NCBI RefSeq assembly: GCF_000428885.1
Contig: NZ_KE386810.1
Span: forward strand, 518,979 to 582,978
From: Geothrix fermentans DSM 14018
GTDB taxonomy: Bacteria; Acidobacteriota; Holophagae; Holophagales; Holophagaceae
Length of the DNA: 64,000 nt
Direction: 5' to 3'
The notes under the pieces were generated by a model. The model was not told the origin of the DNA and searched no databases. It saw only the letters and a list, made by a program, of their open reading frames with translations. The position numbers were made by a program, and so were the translations under genes. Shown in pieces: positions 1 to 8,577 of the stretch. Position 1 is the stretch's first letter, and each line of letters opens with the position of its first letter.

Positions 1-809
1 AGGTGGCCTCGGGCCGGAAGGCCCAGGTGCAGGTCCTGACGGACGGAAGCGACGCCAACACCACCACCCTCGCGCTCGCCTACGCCGATGCCGTCGTCAA
101 GACCTACTCCCAGGAGATCCTGGTGGAGAAGGTCCGGCGCCTCACGGGACGCCCCCCCGCCCTGCCCCTGGACCTGCGTTTCCGGGCCTGGTTCAACACG
201 GACATGGAGTCCCGCATCTTCATCGTGCCGGGCCTCATCGCCGTGATCATGATGCTCATCGCGGCGCTGCTCACCTCCCTCACCGTGGCCCGGGAGTGGG
301 AGACGGGCACCATGGAGCAGCTCATCTCCACGCCCCTGCGGGGAAGCGAGCTGATCCTCGGCAAGCTGGCGCCCTACTTCGCCATCGGCATGGTGGACAT
401 GCTGCTCTCGGTGCTGGCGGGCCGCTTCCTGTTCGACGTGCCGCTCCGGGGCAGCCTCCTGCTGCTCTTCGGGGTCTCCGCCGTCTATCTGGTGGGCGCC
501 CTCTCCCTGGGCATCCTCATCAGCGCCAAGGCCAAGTCCCAGCTCCTGGCCAGCCAGTTCGCGTTCGTGGCCACCTTCCTGCCCGCCTTCATGCTCTCGG
601 GCTTCATGTTCGACATCAAGAACATGCCCCCGGCCCTCCAGGCGTTCACCTATCTCATCCCCGCGCGGTACTTCGTCGTCTTCCTCCGGGGCCTCTACCT
701 CAAGGGGACCGGCCTCGCCGAACTCTGGCCCCAGGGCCTCCTGATGGCGGTCTTCGGGGCGGCGATGCTCATTCTCGCGATCCGCAGCTTCAAGAAGCGC
801 CTGGCCTGA
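1..809 (+). CDS. ABC-2 type transporter permease (5'-truncated by window edge)
   Basis: This is the C-terminal 268 or so residues of an ABC-2 family membrane permease (YbhR/YbhS/YhhJ type), the membrane part of an exporter for drugs or other hydrophobic compounds. The reading frame is already open at the window edge. The next gene is a 376-residue paralogue, so roughly 100 N-terminal residues are missing. Visible parts are the end of the periplasmic domain (DGSDANTTT, matched by DGSDSNTAS in the paralogue), then about five hydrophobic helices with the family motif EWETGTMEQL and the conserved LPAFMLSGF segment. The ATPase subunit is not in the window and probably lies upstream. Family call is firm; the substrate is unknown. 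Confidence 0.88.
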   Translation, partial: VASGRKAQVQVLTDGSDANTTTLALAYADAVVKTYSQEILVEKVRRLTGRPPALPLDLRFRAWFNTDMESRIFIVPGLIAVIMMLIAALLTSLTVAREWETGTMEQLISTPLRGSELILGKLAPYFAIGMVDMLLSVLAGRFLFDVPLRGSLLLLFGVSAVYLVGALSLGILISAKAKSQLLASQFAFVATFLPAFMLSGFMFDIKNMPPALQAFTYLIPARYFVVFLRGLYLKGTGLAELWPQGLLMAVFGAAMLILAIRSFKKRLA

Positions 810-818
810 GGAGGCCCC

Positions 819-1949
819 ATGCTCGAACGCCTCATCCGGATGCTGATCAAGGAATTCATCCAGGTGCTCCGCAACCCGAGGATGCGGGCGGTCCTGTTCG
901 TCATGCCCGTGGCCCAGGTCATCATCATCGGCTACGCGGTGAACACCGACGTCCGCCACGTGCCCATGGCCGTCTACGACCTGGACCGCACCCCGGCCAC
1001 CCGCGACCTGGTGGCCCGCTTCGAGGGCTCAGGCTGCTTCGATGTGGTGAGGCACATCGGCTCCGAGCCGGAGATCCAGGAGATCCTGGATTCGGGCGAG
1101 GCCAAAGCGGTGCTGCGGCTGAACCGGGGCTTCGCCGAGGCCCTGTCCGGCGGCGGCACGGCCCAGGCCCAGTTCCTCCTCGACGGCTCGGACTCGAACA
1201 CGGCCAGCGTGGCCCTGACCTATGCCGCGCAGATCTCCGGGGACTTCAACCGCGCCCTCCTGGGCCAGCGCTTCGCGCGCACCGCCGGCGTCCGGGTGGA
1301 CGCCGAGCCCGTCACCGTGGTGTCCCGGGCCTGGTTCAACGCCAACCTGGACAGCCGCCACTACTTCGTTCCCGGCGTGCTGGCCATGATCGTCGCCGTG
1401 CTCACCATCATCCTCTCCAGCATGTCCATCGTCCGGGAGCGGGAGGTCGGAACCATGGAGCAGATCATGGTCACGCCCATCGGGCGGCTGGAGTTCATCC
1501 TCGGCAAGACCATCCCCTTCGCGATGATCGGGTTCGTGGACGTGGCGATCATCGCCCTCATCAGCGTCTTCTGGTTCCAGGTGCCGCTCCGGGGCTTCCC
1601 CCCGTACCTGTTCCTGGGCACGGCCCTCTACCTGCTGAGCACCCTGGGGATCGGCCTCTTCATCTCGACGGTCAGCTCCACCCAGCAGCAGGCCATGATG
1701 ACGGCCTTCTTCTTCATGCTGCCGGCCTTCATGCTCTCGGGCTTCGTCTATCCCATCGCCAACATGCCCAAGATCGTGCAGATCCTCACCCTCCTGAACC
1801 CCATCCGCTACTACCTCGTGATCATCCGCAGCGTGTTCCTAAAGGACCTGAGCCTCGGGGTGCTCTGGCCGCAGATGCTGGGGCTCCTTCTCCTCGGAGG
1901 CACCATGCTGCTGCTCGCGGCCAGCCGGTTCAGGAAGACCATGAGTTGA
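819..1949 (+). CDS. ABC-2 type transporter permease
   Basis: A 376-residue permease paralogous to the preceding gene and starting 9 bases after its stop, so the two probably form the heterodimeric membrane channel of one exporter. One N-terminal helix (about residues 20-45) is followed by a periplasmic domain of about 140 residues and five to six C-terminal helices. The motif REREVGTMEQ after the second helix and PAFMLSGFVYPI in the fifth are typical of YhhJ/YbhS-like permeases. GAGG in front of the ATG is an adequate ribosome site. No ATPase or membrane-fusion protein follows, so the other subunits should lie upstream of the window. Confidence 0.9.
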   Translation: MLERLIRMLIKEFIQVLRNPRMRAVLFVMPVAQVIIIGYAVNTDVRHVPMAVYDLDRTPATRDLVARFEGSGCFDVVRHIGSEPEIQEILDSGEAKAVLRLNRGFAEALSGGGTAQAQFLLDGSDSNTASVALTYAAQISGDFNRALLGQRFARTAGVRVDAEPVTVVSRAWFNANLDSRHYFVPGVLAMIVAVLTIILSSMSIVREREVGTMEQIMVTPIGRLEFILGKTIPFAMIGFVDVAIIALISVFWFQVPLRGFPPYLFLGTALYLLSTLGIGLFISTVSSTQQQAMMTAFFFMLPAFMLSGFVYPIANMPKIVQILTLLNPIRYYLVIIRSVFLKDLSLGVLWPQMLGLLLLGGTMLLLAASRFRKTMS

Positions 1950-1952
1950 GGC

Positions 1953-1981
1953 GGGCGGGGTGAGGCAAGCCGGCCCCGCCC
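1953..1981. terminator. GC-rich hairpin between convergent genes
   Basis: GGGCGGGG and CCCCGCCC form an 8-bp perfect stem with a 13-base loop in the 36-base gap between the permease gene and the convergent dioxygenase-like gene. There is no T-tract on either side, so it may be a weak or bidirectional terminator or an mRNA 3'-end stabiliser. Confidence 0.45.
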
Positions 1982-1985
1982 GGAC

Positions 1986-2768
1986 TCAGGCGAACCGGTA
2001 GCTCGCCAGGCTCAGGCTGCCCAGCTGCCAGCCTTCGAAGAGCGGCTCGGGAACCACCTGGGCGGCGCCCAGCGCCACGAACAGCGGATCCAGGTGCTCG
2101 GAGGTCGGAACCGATTCCGCGGCGCCGGGGGCCTTCCGCCAATCCGCGAGGCCCGCCGCATCCCCCGCCGCCAGGCGCTGGTCCACCCAGGCCTGGAAGT
2201 CCCGAGCCCAGGGCTGGGGACCGGTGGCATCGGACCAGTCCAGGCGCCGGAGGTTGTGCACTACGCCCCCGCTGCCGACGATCAGCACGCCCTGCTCGCG
2301 CAGGGGGGCCAGCGCCCTGCCCGCCGCGAGGAGCAGCTCCGGGGTCCGGGGCCGGGGCAGAGAGAGCTGCAGCACCGGCACCTCGGCCCTGGGAGCCAGG
2401 TAGCGGAGAGGGACCCAGGCCCCGTGGTCCAGGGGACGCTGCGCGTCCAGCGCGGCCTCCAGCCCGGCGGCCCGGAGGAGACCGGCCGCCTCCGCGGCCA
2501 GGCCCGGCGAACCCGGCGCAGGATAGTCCAGGGTGTACAGGACTTCAGGGAAACCGCCGAAGTCGTGCATGACGCCCGGGGTTTCTGCCGAAGAGAGGAG
2601 GAAGGGGCCCGCGGATTCCCAGTGAGCGGAACAGACCAGGATGGCGCGCAGGGCGGGCAGTTCGTGCCCAAGGGTGGAAACCGCCTCGCCCCAGGCGCCG
2701 CCCTCCAGGGCGAGCATGGGCGAGCCGTGGGCGAGGAAGAGCGCGGGGAGAACGGAGGATCCGGCCAT
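1986..2768 (-). CDS. DODA-type extradiol dioxygenase family protein (YgiD-like)
   Basis: A 260-residue member of the class III extradiol ring-cleavage dioxygenase superfamily, LigB/4,5-DOPA dioxygenase type. Family members use a non-haem metal bound by His and Glu to open catechol rings. Visible marks are the N-terminal PALFLAHGSPM with the first metal His, the CSAHWES block near residue 50, MHDFGGFP, and the late GSGGVVHNLR with a further His. The length matches YgiD. In vivo substrates of bacterial YgiD homologues are poorly known, so a specific reaction is not claimed. No clear Shine-Dalgarno precedes the ATG. It is transcribed divergently from pdxJ. Confidence 0.85.
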   Translation of the reverse strand: MAGSSVLPALFLAHGSPMLALEGGAWGEAVSTLGHELPALRAILVCSAHWESAGPFLLSSAETPGVMHDFGGFPEVLYTLDYPAPGSPGLAAEAAGLLRAAGLEAALDAQRPLDHGAWVPLRYLAPRAEVPVLQLSLPRPRTPELLLAAGRALAPLREQGVLIVGSGGVVHNLRRLDWSDATGPQPWARDFQAWVDQRLAAGDAAGLADWRKAPGAAESVPTSEHLDPLFVALGAAQVVPEPLFEGWQLGSLSLASYRFA

Positions 2769-2883
2769 GAGCTAAGGATGGTTCTTTTTTTATGTGTTTC
2801 AACTTCTTTTTTTGGAACCGCCTCCCCGGTCCTTCCCCGCGATTGGAGGGTAAGCTAAGGGACATCAGCTCCTGGAGCCCGCA
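2769..2883. promoter_or_regulatory. AT-rich divergent intergenic region, probable promoters
   Basis: This 115-base gap separates the divergent dioxygenase-like gene and pdxJ. It contains two T7 tracts enclosed by GGTTC and GAACC, far more A/T than the surroundings. Promoters for both directions must lie here, but I could not assign convincing -35/-10 pairs. A GGAG six bases before 2884 supports the TTG start of pdxJ. Confidence 0.35.
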
Positions 2884-3612
2884 TTGAACCTCAGGCTTGG
2901 CGTCAACATCGATCATGTGGCCACCCTCCGGCAGGCCCGGGGAGGCCATGAGCCCGAACCCGTCGCCGCGGCCCTGCTGGCCCAGAGCGCCGGGGCCCAT
3001 GGCATCACCGTCCACCTCCGCGGCGACCGCCGGCACATCCAGGACCGCGACCTCCGGGTGCTGAAGGAGGTCCTCGCGATCCCCCTGAACGTGGAGTGCG
3101 CGGCCACGCCCGAGTCCCTGGAGGCGGTCGTGCCCTTCCGGCCCTCCTGGATCACCCTGGTGCCGGAAAGCCGCGAAGAACTCACCACTCAGGGTGGCCT
3201 CGACGCCATCTTCCTCCAGGGGATGCTGCGTCCCGTCCTGCGGGAGCTGCGCAGCGCGGGCATCCGCGTGAGCCTCTTCGTGGACCCGGTGCTGGATCAG
3301 GTGAAGATGGCCGCCAAGCTCGAAGCCGATGCGGTCGAACTGAACACGGGGATCTACAGCGACCTGCCCATGGATTCCGACGCCACCCTCGAGCTGGGCC
3401 GGATCCGCGACGCGGCCCGCCTGGGCAGCCGCCTGGGCCTGCGGGTGCTGGCCGGCCACGGCTTGAACCTCCAGAACGTGGGGCCCGTCGCCGCGCTGCC
3501 CGAGATCGAGGAGCTGAACATCGGCCACAGCCTCATCGGGCGCGCGGTGCTCGTGGGCCTGGAACGCGCGGTGGAGGAGATGCTCGGGGCCATGGCGGAG
3601 GCCAGGCCTTGA
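2884..3612 (+). CDS. pdxJ: Pyridoxine 5'-phosphate synthase PdxJ
   Basis: A 242-residue PdxJ, which condenses 1-deoxyxylulose 5-phosphate with 3-amino-2-oxopropyl phosphate to pyridoxine 5'-phosphate in the DXP-dependent vitamin B6 route. The TIM barrel opens with NIDHVATLRQARGG. The phosphate- and substrate-binding HLRGDRRHIQDRD lies near residue 41, followed by ELNTG, AGHGLN and the C-terminal NIGHSLIGRAV. All are family signatures and the length is usual. Translation starts at TTG, chosen because it gives the canonical N-terminus and has GGAG six bases upstream. The stop overlaps the TTG start of the DUF4388 gene (TTGA), implying coupled translation. Confidence 0.96.
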   Translation: MNLRLGVNIDHVATLRQARGGHEPEPVAAALLAQSAGAHGITVHLRGDRRHIQDRDLRVLKEVLAIPLNVECAATPESLEAVVPFRPSWITLVPESREELTTQGGLDAIFLQGMLRPVLRELRSAGIRVSLFVDPVLDQVKMAAKLEADAVELNTGIYSDLPMDSDATLELGRIRDAARLGSRLGLRVLAGHGLNLQNVGPVAALPEIEELNIGHSLIGRAVLVGLERAVEEMLGAMAEARP

Positions 3613-4427
3613 GCAATCTCCGCGGTACCCTGGAAAGCATTGCCCTGACCGACGTGGTCCAGCTGCTCCACGTCAACCGCAAGGCCGGCATGCTCCAGGT
3701 GACCTCGGGGAAGACCAGCGGCGTCCTCTACTTCTCCCAGGGCGAGGTCATCCACGCAGAAACAGTCGCTGCGCGCGGCGAGACCGCGGCCTTCGAGATC
3801 CTCGAGTGGGCGACCGGGCAGTTCGAGTTCCTGGCCACCCAGATCCAGGTCCCTGCCTCCATCCGCCGCACGGTGCCGGACCTGCTCATGGACTCGGCGC
3901 GCCTCCAGGACAGCCGCCGGCGCCTCCACGGCATCTTCCCCAGGCTCACGGCCGTTCCCTGGCCCACCATGAGGCCGCCGGAGCTCCTCGAAGGCATCAA
4001 GGTGTTTGCCGAGGACCGCCGGGTCATGCCCTTCTTCGATGGCTACCGGGACTTCCAGGACATCATGGCCGCCACGGGCCAGAACGACGTGGCCGTCCTC
4101 CAGGCCGCCTCGCTGCTCAAGGAGGCGGGCCGGCTCGAGGTGCTGGAGCCGGACGCCCATGTCACGGTCGCCGAGTTGAAGACCGGCCTCTTCCGGAAGG
4201 CGGACCACCTGGGGCTGCCCAAGGCCATGGAGGGATGGTGGACGGTGCTGGGGCCCTACCGCCATGGCATCCAGAACCTGCGCGTCATCTGGCCCAAGGG
4301 ACCCGCGGTGGAGCGGGTGGAGTTCCTTCCAGGGCTCCCCGAGAAGCACGTGGCCATCCCCCGGGACATCCTGCAGGCCTGGGGATTGTCCGAAGGCGCG
4401 CACGTGAAGGTTCGGCCCGCCCCCTGA
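3609..4427 (+). CDS. DUF4388 domain-containing protein
   Basis: A 272-residue protein starting at a TTG inside the pdxJ stop (TTGA overlap). Residues 1-100 form a DUF4388 (PATAN-like) domain: LRGTLESIALTDVVQLLHVNRKAG, then LYFSQGEVIHAE, a module common in delta-proteobacterial and acidobacterial two-component and gliding-motility proteins. The rest has a helical segment (about 150-190, AVLQAASLLKEAGRLEVLE) resembling a winged-helix end, and an unassigned C-terminus. No catalytic motif is visible. An N-terminal in-frame extension exists only as out-of-frame pdxJ sequence and is rejected. The role is probably signalling or a scaffold; the coupling to pdxJ may be only positional. Confidence 0.75.
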   Translation: MSNLRGTLESIALTDVVQLLHVNRKAGMLQVTSGKTSGVLYFSQGEVIHAETVAARGETAAFEILEWATGQFEFLATQIQVPASIRRTVPDLLMDSARLQDSRRRLHGIFPRLTAVPWPTMRPPELLEGIKVFAEDRRVMPFFDGYRDFQDIMAATGQNDVAVLQAASLLKEAGRLEVLEPDAHVTVAELKTGLFRKADHLGLPKAMEGWWTVLGPYRHGIQNLRVIWPKGPAVERVEFLPGLPEKHVAIPRDILQAWGLSEGAHVKVRPAP

Positions 4428-4433
4428 TGGGGA

Positions 4434-5120
4434 TCAGACCAGGGTGATCTCCAGATTGCCGATGCCCTCGATTCCGCAGGTCACGCGGTTCCCGCGGACC
4501 AGGGCCCCCACGCCCGAAGGCGTGCCGGTGAAGATGAGGTCACCGGGCGCCAGGGCCACGTAGGCCGACAGGTGGGCGATGACCTCCGCCACGTTCCAGG
4601 TCATCTGGGACAGGTCGCCGCGCTGGCGGTCGACGCCGTCCACGGCCAGCCAGATGGCACCGGCACCAGGATGGCCGCAGGTCGAGACCGGCATCAGCGC
4701 CGACACCGGTGCCGACTGGTCGAAGCCCTTGGCCATCTCCCAGGGCTGGCCCTTGTCCTTGAACTTCGCCTGGAGATCCCGCCGGGTGAGGTCGATGCCC
4801 ACCGCATAGCCGTAGACGCAGTCCAGGGCCTTCTCCGCGGGGATGTCCCGGCCGCCCGCGCCCAGGGCCACCACCAGCTCCACCTCGTGGTGGAGGTTCG
4901 AGGTGAGGGGCGGGTAGGCGATCTCGCCGCCGAGGGGTACCACCGCATCCGAGGGCTTGCCGAAGAAGAAGGGCGGCTCGCGGGTGGGATCGCCGCCCAT
5001 CTCCCGCGCATGGTCGGCGTAGTTCCTTCCCACGCAGTGGATCCGGCGCACCGGGAAGCGGCCTTCGGTGCCGACCACCGGCAGGGCCGGCCGGGGGAGG
5101 GTGGGAATGACAAACGCCAT
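4434..5120 (-). CDS. Fumarylacetoacetate hydrolase (FAH) family protein
   Basis: A 228-residue single-domain FAH-family enzyme. The family cleaves or decarboxylates C-C bonds of beta-diketo acids such as acylpyruvates, using Mg2+ or Mn2+. Signatures are the N-terminal RIHCVGRNYADHA, PPFFFGKPSDAV, the metal-binding HHEVELVV with two acidic ligands, then GIDLTRRDLQ, KGFDQSAPV and the C-terminal PGDLIFTGTPSGVG. The length and HCVGRNY start fit the YcgM/FAHD1-like acylpyruvase subgroup, so acylpyruvase or oxaloacetate decarboxylase activity is plausible, not proven. It is co-directional with xerC, 10 bases downstream of its stop, and convergent with the DUF4388 gene. Confidence 0.9.
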   Translation of the reverse strand: MAFVIPTLPRPALPVVGTEGRFPVRRIHCVGRNYADHAREMGGDPTREPPFFFGKPSDAVVPLGGEIAYPPLTSNLHHEVELVVALGAGGRDIPAEKALDCVYGYAVGIDLTRRDLQAKFKDKGQPWEMAKGFDQSAPVSALMPVSTCGHPGAGAIWLAVDGVDRQRGDLSQMTWNVAEVIAHLSAYVALAPGDLIFTGTPSGVGALVRGNRVTCGIEGIGNLEITLV

Positions 5121-5130
5121 GGGGATGCTC

Positions 5131-6051
5131 CTAGCCTTTCGCCCGGGGATGGGCCTTCTCGTACGTGCGAGCCAGCTCTTCGAGGCCCAGATGAGTGTAG
5201 CGCTGGGTGGTGCTCAGGCTGGCGTGGCCCAGCAGTTCCTGGATGGCGCGCAGGTCCATCCCGCGGTTCAGCAGGTGGGTGGCGAAGCTGTGCCGGAGGG
5301 CGTGGGGGCTCACCCGCGAGCGCACCGCCGCGGCCTCCAGCGCCGTCCTCAGGAAGGCCCGCACGCTGGTGGGCGTGAGCCGGCCTCCGCGCTGATTCAG
5401 GAAAAGGGCCGGACTGGGGGGCAGTTCCTTCTGGGCGAGGAACGCGGACCTTAACCCCAGGTAGGCATCCAGAATGGCCGCCGCCTGCGCGTGGTAGGGC
5501 ACCAGCCGCTCCTTGCGCCCCTTGCCCAGCACCCGCAGCGTGCGCTGTTCCGTGAGCAGGTCCTGGAGGTCCAGGCCCACCAGCTCGGACACGCGGAGGC
5601 CGGAGGCATAGAGCAGCTCCAGCAGGCAGGCCAGCCGTGCCGAGGGGAAGTCCACGGCGGGCGGAAGATCCAGCAGGGCCTGGCTCTCGCCCTCGGTGAG
5701 GAAGGCGGGCAGCCGCTTGGGCTGCTTCGGGTTCCGCAGTCCCGAGGCGGGGTTCTTCGGGATGCGCCGGGTCTCCCACAGCCAGCGGAAGAAGGCGCGG
5801 GCCGTGGAGAGGATGCGGGCCTGGCTGGCGGGATCCAGGCCGCGATCACCCAGCTCCAGCGCGAAGCCCCGCAGCGTGCGGGGGCTGATATCCCAACCTA
5901 CCCAGAGACAACGTACGGCATGGTCCAGAAGTTTTTCCAGATCGCCATGCTGGGCCCGCGCCGTGTGCGGGGACACTCCGCGCGCGCGCTGCTCCAGGTG
6001 GAAGGCCTGGATGCCCTCGCCCAGCGGTACCGCGCCCTTCCCTGCTACCAT
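5131..6051 (-). CDS. xerC: Tyrosine recombinase XerC
   Basis: A 306-residue tyrosine recombinase, one of the pair that resolves chromosome dimers at dif near the terminus. The N-terminal SAM-like core-binding domain (about 1-100) contains LEQRARGVSPHTARAQ. The catalytic domain shows the R-K-H-x-x-R-H-Y residues in order: GLRVSELVGL, GKGRKERLVPY, SPHALRHSFATHLL and LLGHASLSTTQRYTHL. A second, XerD-like gene lies at 40835-41776. The ATG at 6051 is chosen over an upstream in-frame ATG. Its CATG interlocks with a possible ATG of the divergent gene, leaving almost no promoter space. No att site, tRNA or phage gene is near, so it is not an integrase. Confidence 0.9.
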   Translation of the reverse strand: MVAGKGAVPLGEGIQAFHLEQRARGVSPHTARAQHGDLEKLLDHAVRCLWVGWDISPRTLRGFALELGDRGLDPASQARILSTARAFFRWLWETRRIPKNPASGLRNPKQPKRLPAFLTEGESQALLDLPPAVDFPSARLACLLELLYASGLRVSELVGLDLQDLLTEQRTLRVLGKGRKERLVPYHAQAAAILDAYLGLRSAFLAQKELPPSPALFLNQRGGRLTPTSVRAFLRTALEAAAVRSRVSPHALRHSFATHLLNRGMDLRAIQELLGHASLSTTQRYTHLGLEELARTYEKAHPRAKG

Positions 6052-6082
6052 GTCCGCACATCCCCAAGTGTCCGGAGTCATT

Positions 6083-7909
6083 GTGGCGCAGCCCGTCGAG
6101 ACCATTGCCCAGCTTTTCTATGCCGCGGCGGAGCGGAACCTTCCGGACGCCCTGGCCTCCAAGCAGAACGGTGTCTACGTGCCCATCTCCCACGCGGAAG
6201 TGGTGGCGCGGGTCGAGCGGCTGGCGCTGGCCATGGCGGCCCATGGACTCAAGGCCGGGGACCGGGTGGCCTTCATGTCGGAGAACCGCCCGGAGTGGGC
6301 CATCGCGGACTTCGCCTGCGCCATCCAGGGCATCCCGGACGTCACCATCTACGCCACGCTGAACGCCGAGCAGGCCGCCTTCATCCTCAGGGACAGCGAG
6401 GCCCGCTGGGCGCTCTGCTCCACCCGCGAGCAGCTGGACAAGGTGCTGGGCCACTGGAACGAGCTCCCCCGCCTCGAGGCCGCGATCCTGATCGACGGCG
6501 AGCTGCCCGCCGGCACGGGCCGGACGCTCTTCCTGTGGTCCGATCTCCTCCGCGAGGGAGAGGGCATGGAGGCCCGCCGCCCCGAGGTCCGCGCCTGGGG
6601 CGCGCAGCGGAAGGCCTCGGACATCCTCACCCTCATCTACACCTCGGGCACCACCGGCGATCCCAAGGGCGCCATGCTCACCCACGGCAACCTCGTGTCC
6701 AACGTCCTGGCCTCCCGCGCCACCGTGAGCAACATCGGGGAGGGCGAGCGGGCCCTGAGCTTCCTGCCCCTCACGCACATCTTCGAGCGCATGGCCGGCC
6801 ACTTCCTGTGGTTCCACGCCGGCGCCTCCATCTACTACGCCGAGAGCGTGGCCACCGTGGCCGCCGACATGCTGGAGGTCAAGCCCACGCTCATGGCCTC
6901 GGTCCCGCGCATCTACGAGAAGATCTTCGCGAAGATCTACGACACGGTGTCGGCGGGCAGCTTCATCAAGCGGCTGATCTTCCACTGGGCCATGCTGGCC
7001 GGCCGCCAGGCGGTGCCCTACCTCATGAAGGGCCAGGAACCCCCTTCATGGAAGGGCATGTGGTACCGCACCGCCAAGGCCGTCGTCTTCGAGAAGATCC
7101 GGCAGCGCACCGGCGGACGCCTGAAGATCGCCATCAGCGGCGGCGCGCCCCTGGGCGGCAAGATCATGGAGTTCTTCTGGATCATCGGACTGCCCATCCT
7201 CGAAGGCTACGGACTGACCGAGACCAGCCCCGTCATCACCGTGAACCGGCTGGGCGACGTGATCCCCGGCTGCGTGGGACTGCCGCTCTACAAGGAATGG
7301 GAGGGGCGCCCCTTCGTGAAGATCGCGGAGGACGGCGAGATCCTCTGCCAGGGGCCCAACATCATGACGGGCTACTGGAACAACGAAGCGGCCACCCGGG
7401 AGGCCATCGATTCGGAGGGCTACTTCCATACCGGGGACATCGGCCATCTCGACGACCAGGGGCGCCTCTACATCACGGACCGGAAGAAGGAGCTCATCGT
7501 CACCAGCGGCGGCAAGAAGGTGGCCCCCCAGCCCATCGAGAACATGCTCAAGGTGGACAAGTACATCTCCCAGGCCGTGCTCATCGGCGACAAGCGGAAC
7601 TTCATCAGCGCGCTCATCGTGCCGAACTTCGACAGCCTGGTACGCTGGGCCGGCTACAAGAAGATCACCTTCAAGAGCCACGCCGACCTCATCCAGAACC
7701 CCCTGGTCTATGCCAAGATCGGCAGCCGCGTCGAGCGCATCAACGAACGCCTCTCGAACTACGAGCGCATCAAGAAGATGGTGCTGCTCGCCGAGGAGAT
7801 GACCCTGGAAGGGGGGCAGCTCACGCCCTCGCTGAAGGTGAAGCGGCGGGTCGTCAACCAGATGTACGCCTCGCAGATCGAGTCGATGTACCAGGATTCC
7901 AAAATCTGA
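6083..7909 (+). CDS. Long-chain fatty acid-CoA ligase (AMP-forming)
   Basis: A 608-residue adenylate-forming enzyme of the FACL family, activating fatty acids to acyl-CoA for beta-oxidation or lipid synthesis. Motifs are the P-loop YTSGTTGDPKG, the hinge region FLPLTHIFERM, the ATP/AMP motif EGYGLTETSP, the conserved HTGDIGHLDDQG, and DRKKELIVTSGGKKVAP with the linker Lys/Arg. The C-terminal LTPSLKVKRR carries the catalytic Lys region. I prefer the GTG at 6083 because GGAG sits five bases upstream. An ATG at 6050 is in frame, but it has no ribosome site and overlaps the xerC start codon. No beta-oxidation genes adjoin. Confidence 0.92.
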   Translation: MAQPVETIAQLFYAAAERNLPDALASKQNGVYVPISHAEVVARVERLALAMAAHGLKAGDRVAFMSENRPEWAIADFACAIQGIPDVTIYATLNAEQAAFILRDSEARWALCSTREQLDKVLGHWNELPRLEAAILIDGELPAGTGRTLFLWSDLLREGEGMEARRPEVRAWGAQRKASDILTLIYTSGTTGDPKGAMLTHGNLVSNVLASRATVSNIGEGERALSFLPLTHIFERMAGHFLWFHAGASIYYAESVATVAADMLEVKPTLMASVPRIYEKIFAKIYDTVSAGSFIKRLIFHWAMLAGRQAVPYLMKGQEPPSWKGMWYRTAKAVVFEKIRQRTGGRLKIAISGGAPLGGKIMEFFWIIGLPILEGYGLTETSPVITVNRLGDVIPGCVGLPLYKEWEGRPFVKIAEDGEILCQGPNIMTGYWNNEAATREAIDSEGYFHTGDIGHLDDQGRLYITDRKKELIVTSGGKKVAPQPIENMLKVDKYISQAVLIGDKRNFISALIVPNFDSLVRWAGYKKITFKSHADLIQNPLVYAKIGSRVERINERLSNYERIKKMVLLAEEMTLEGGQLTPSLKVKRRVVNQMYASQIESMYQDSKI

Positions 7910-7914
7910 ACCCC

Positions 7915-7941
7915 GCAGGGGCCGGTCAGGTCCGGCCCTGC
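7915..7941. terminator. Hairpin between convergent genes
   Basis: GCAGGGGCCGG and CCGGCCCTGC pair as a 10-bp stem with one bulged G and a 6-base loop. The loop holds the stop codon of the minus-strand gene that ends at 7926. It sits between two convergent genes and likely terminates or protects both transcripts. No T-run. Confidence 0.45.
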
Positions 7942-8432
7942 CTGGCCAGGTAGCGGCGCACGGCCTCCTGGGTCTCGGGCGCCTTCATGCCAGCCTCGGC
8001 GGCGATCCGCATGGCCTCAGGCACCGGCATGCCCTTGTCCAGGACCAGCCAGGGGCAGACGGCCGCGGCGGCCCGGTTGCCATTGCTGCAGTGGACCACG
8101 ACCTTCGAGCCCTTCGGCATGTCCCGCAGCACCGACCTCAGGAACTCGAAATCCGCGGCGGGAGGCGTCTTGCTGATGGCGTACCGCAGGTAGCTGATCC
8201 CCAGATCCTGCAGGCGGGAGGATTCGGACTCGCAGTCCAGGTCAGGCTCATCATCCCGACGGAGGTCGATGACATGGGTGATGTGCTCTTTCTTCATGGC
8301 CACGCAGGTCGCCGGGTTCGGCGGGCCCTTCAGGACATAGATGCCCGCGCGCACCTCCACGGCGTTGGGGATGGCCGACTCCCCGGCCTGGAGCACAAGC
8401 GCCGGAAGCAGCAGGAACAGGGTCCGGGACAT
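7926..8432 (-). CDS. Secreted DUF442/Blh-like phosphatase-fold protein
   Basis: A 168-residue protein with a Sec signal peptide (MSRTLFLLLPALVLQAG) and a dual-specificity-phosphatase-like domain. The active-site-like loop HCSNGNRAA has a CX4R spacing, one residue shorter than the CX5R of classical tyrosine phosphatases. That matches the DUF442/beta-lactamase-hydrolase-like (Blh) subgroup. HVIDLRRDDEP near residue 50 is the usual upstream motif. The ATG at 8432 is chosen because GGAGG lies five bases upstream; an in-frame extension of 26 codons lacks one. It is probably periplasmic. The reaction is unknown; Blh relatives have been linked to sulfur and persulfide chemistry, which is inference here. 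Confidence 0.72.
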   Translation of the reverse strand: MSRTLFLLLPALVLQAGESAIPNAVEVRAGIYVLKGPPNPATCVAMKKEHITHVIDLRRDDEPDLDCESESSRLQDLGISYLRYAISKTPPAADFEFLRSVLRDMPKGSKVVVHCSNGNRAAAAVCPWLVLDKGMPVPEAMRIAAEAGMKAPETQEAVRRYLARQGRT

Positions 8433-8577
8433 GGAATCCTCCGCGAGTACGCCTGGACATCCAGGCCGGGTCGCGGAAACCACCGGAGAGGCCTTCGGCT
8501 GCGGAGCCAAGGCCCGGGCGGGCGGGTCTCCACAGCCATCAATGTAGGCCTTGTGGTCAGCTATTCAATGCCGGGCG

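Noticed and set aside
6049-6052. Interlocked CATG start codons for xerC and the acyl-CoA ligase
   Set aside because: Plausible from ATG positions, but the ligase has a better GTG start at 6083 with a ribosome site, so overlapping start codons are not claimed.
5491-7953. 820-residue plus-strand open frame overlapping xerC and the acyl-CoA ligase
   Set aside because: It is a Gly/Arg/Pro/His-rich shadow of real genes in GC-rich DNA with no family motif; the ligase and xerC in other frames explain the region.
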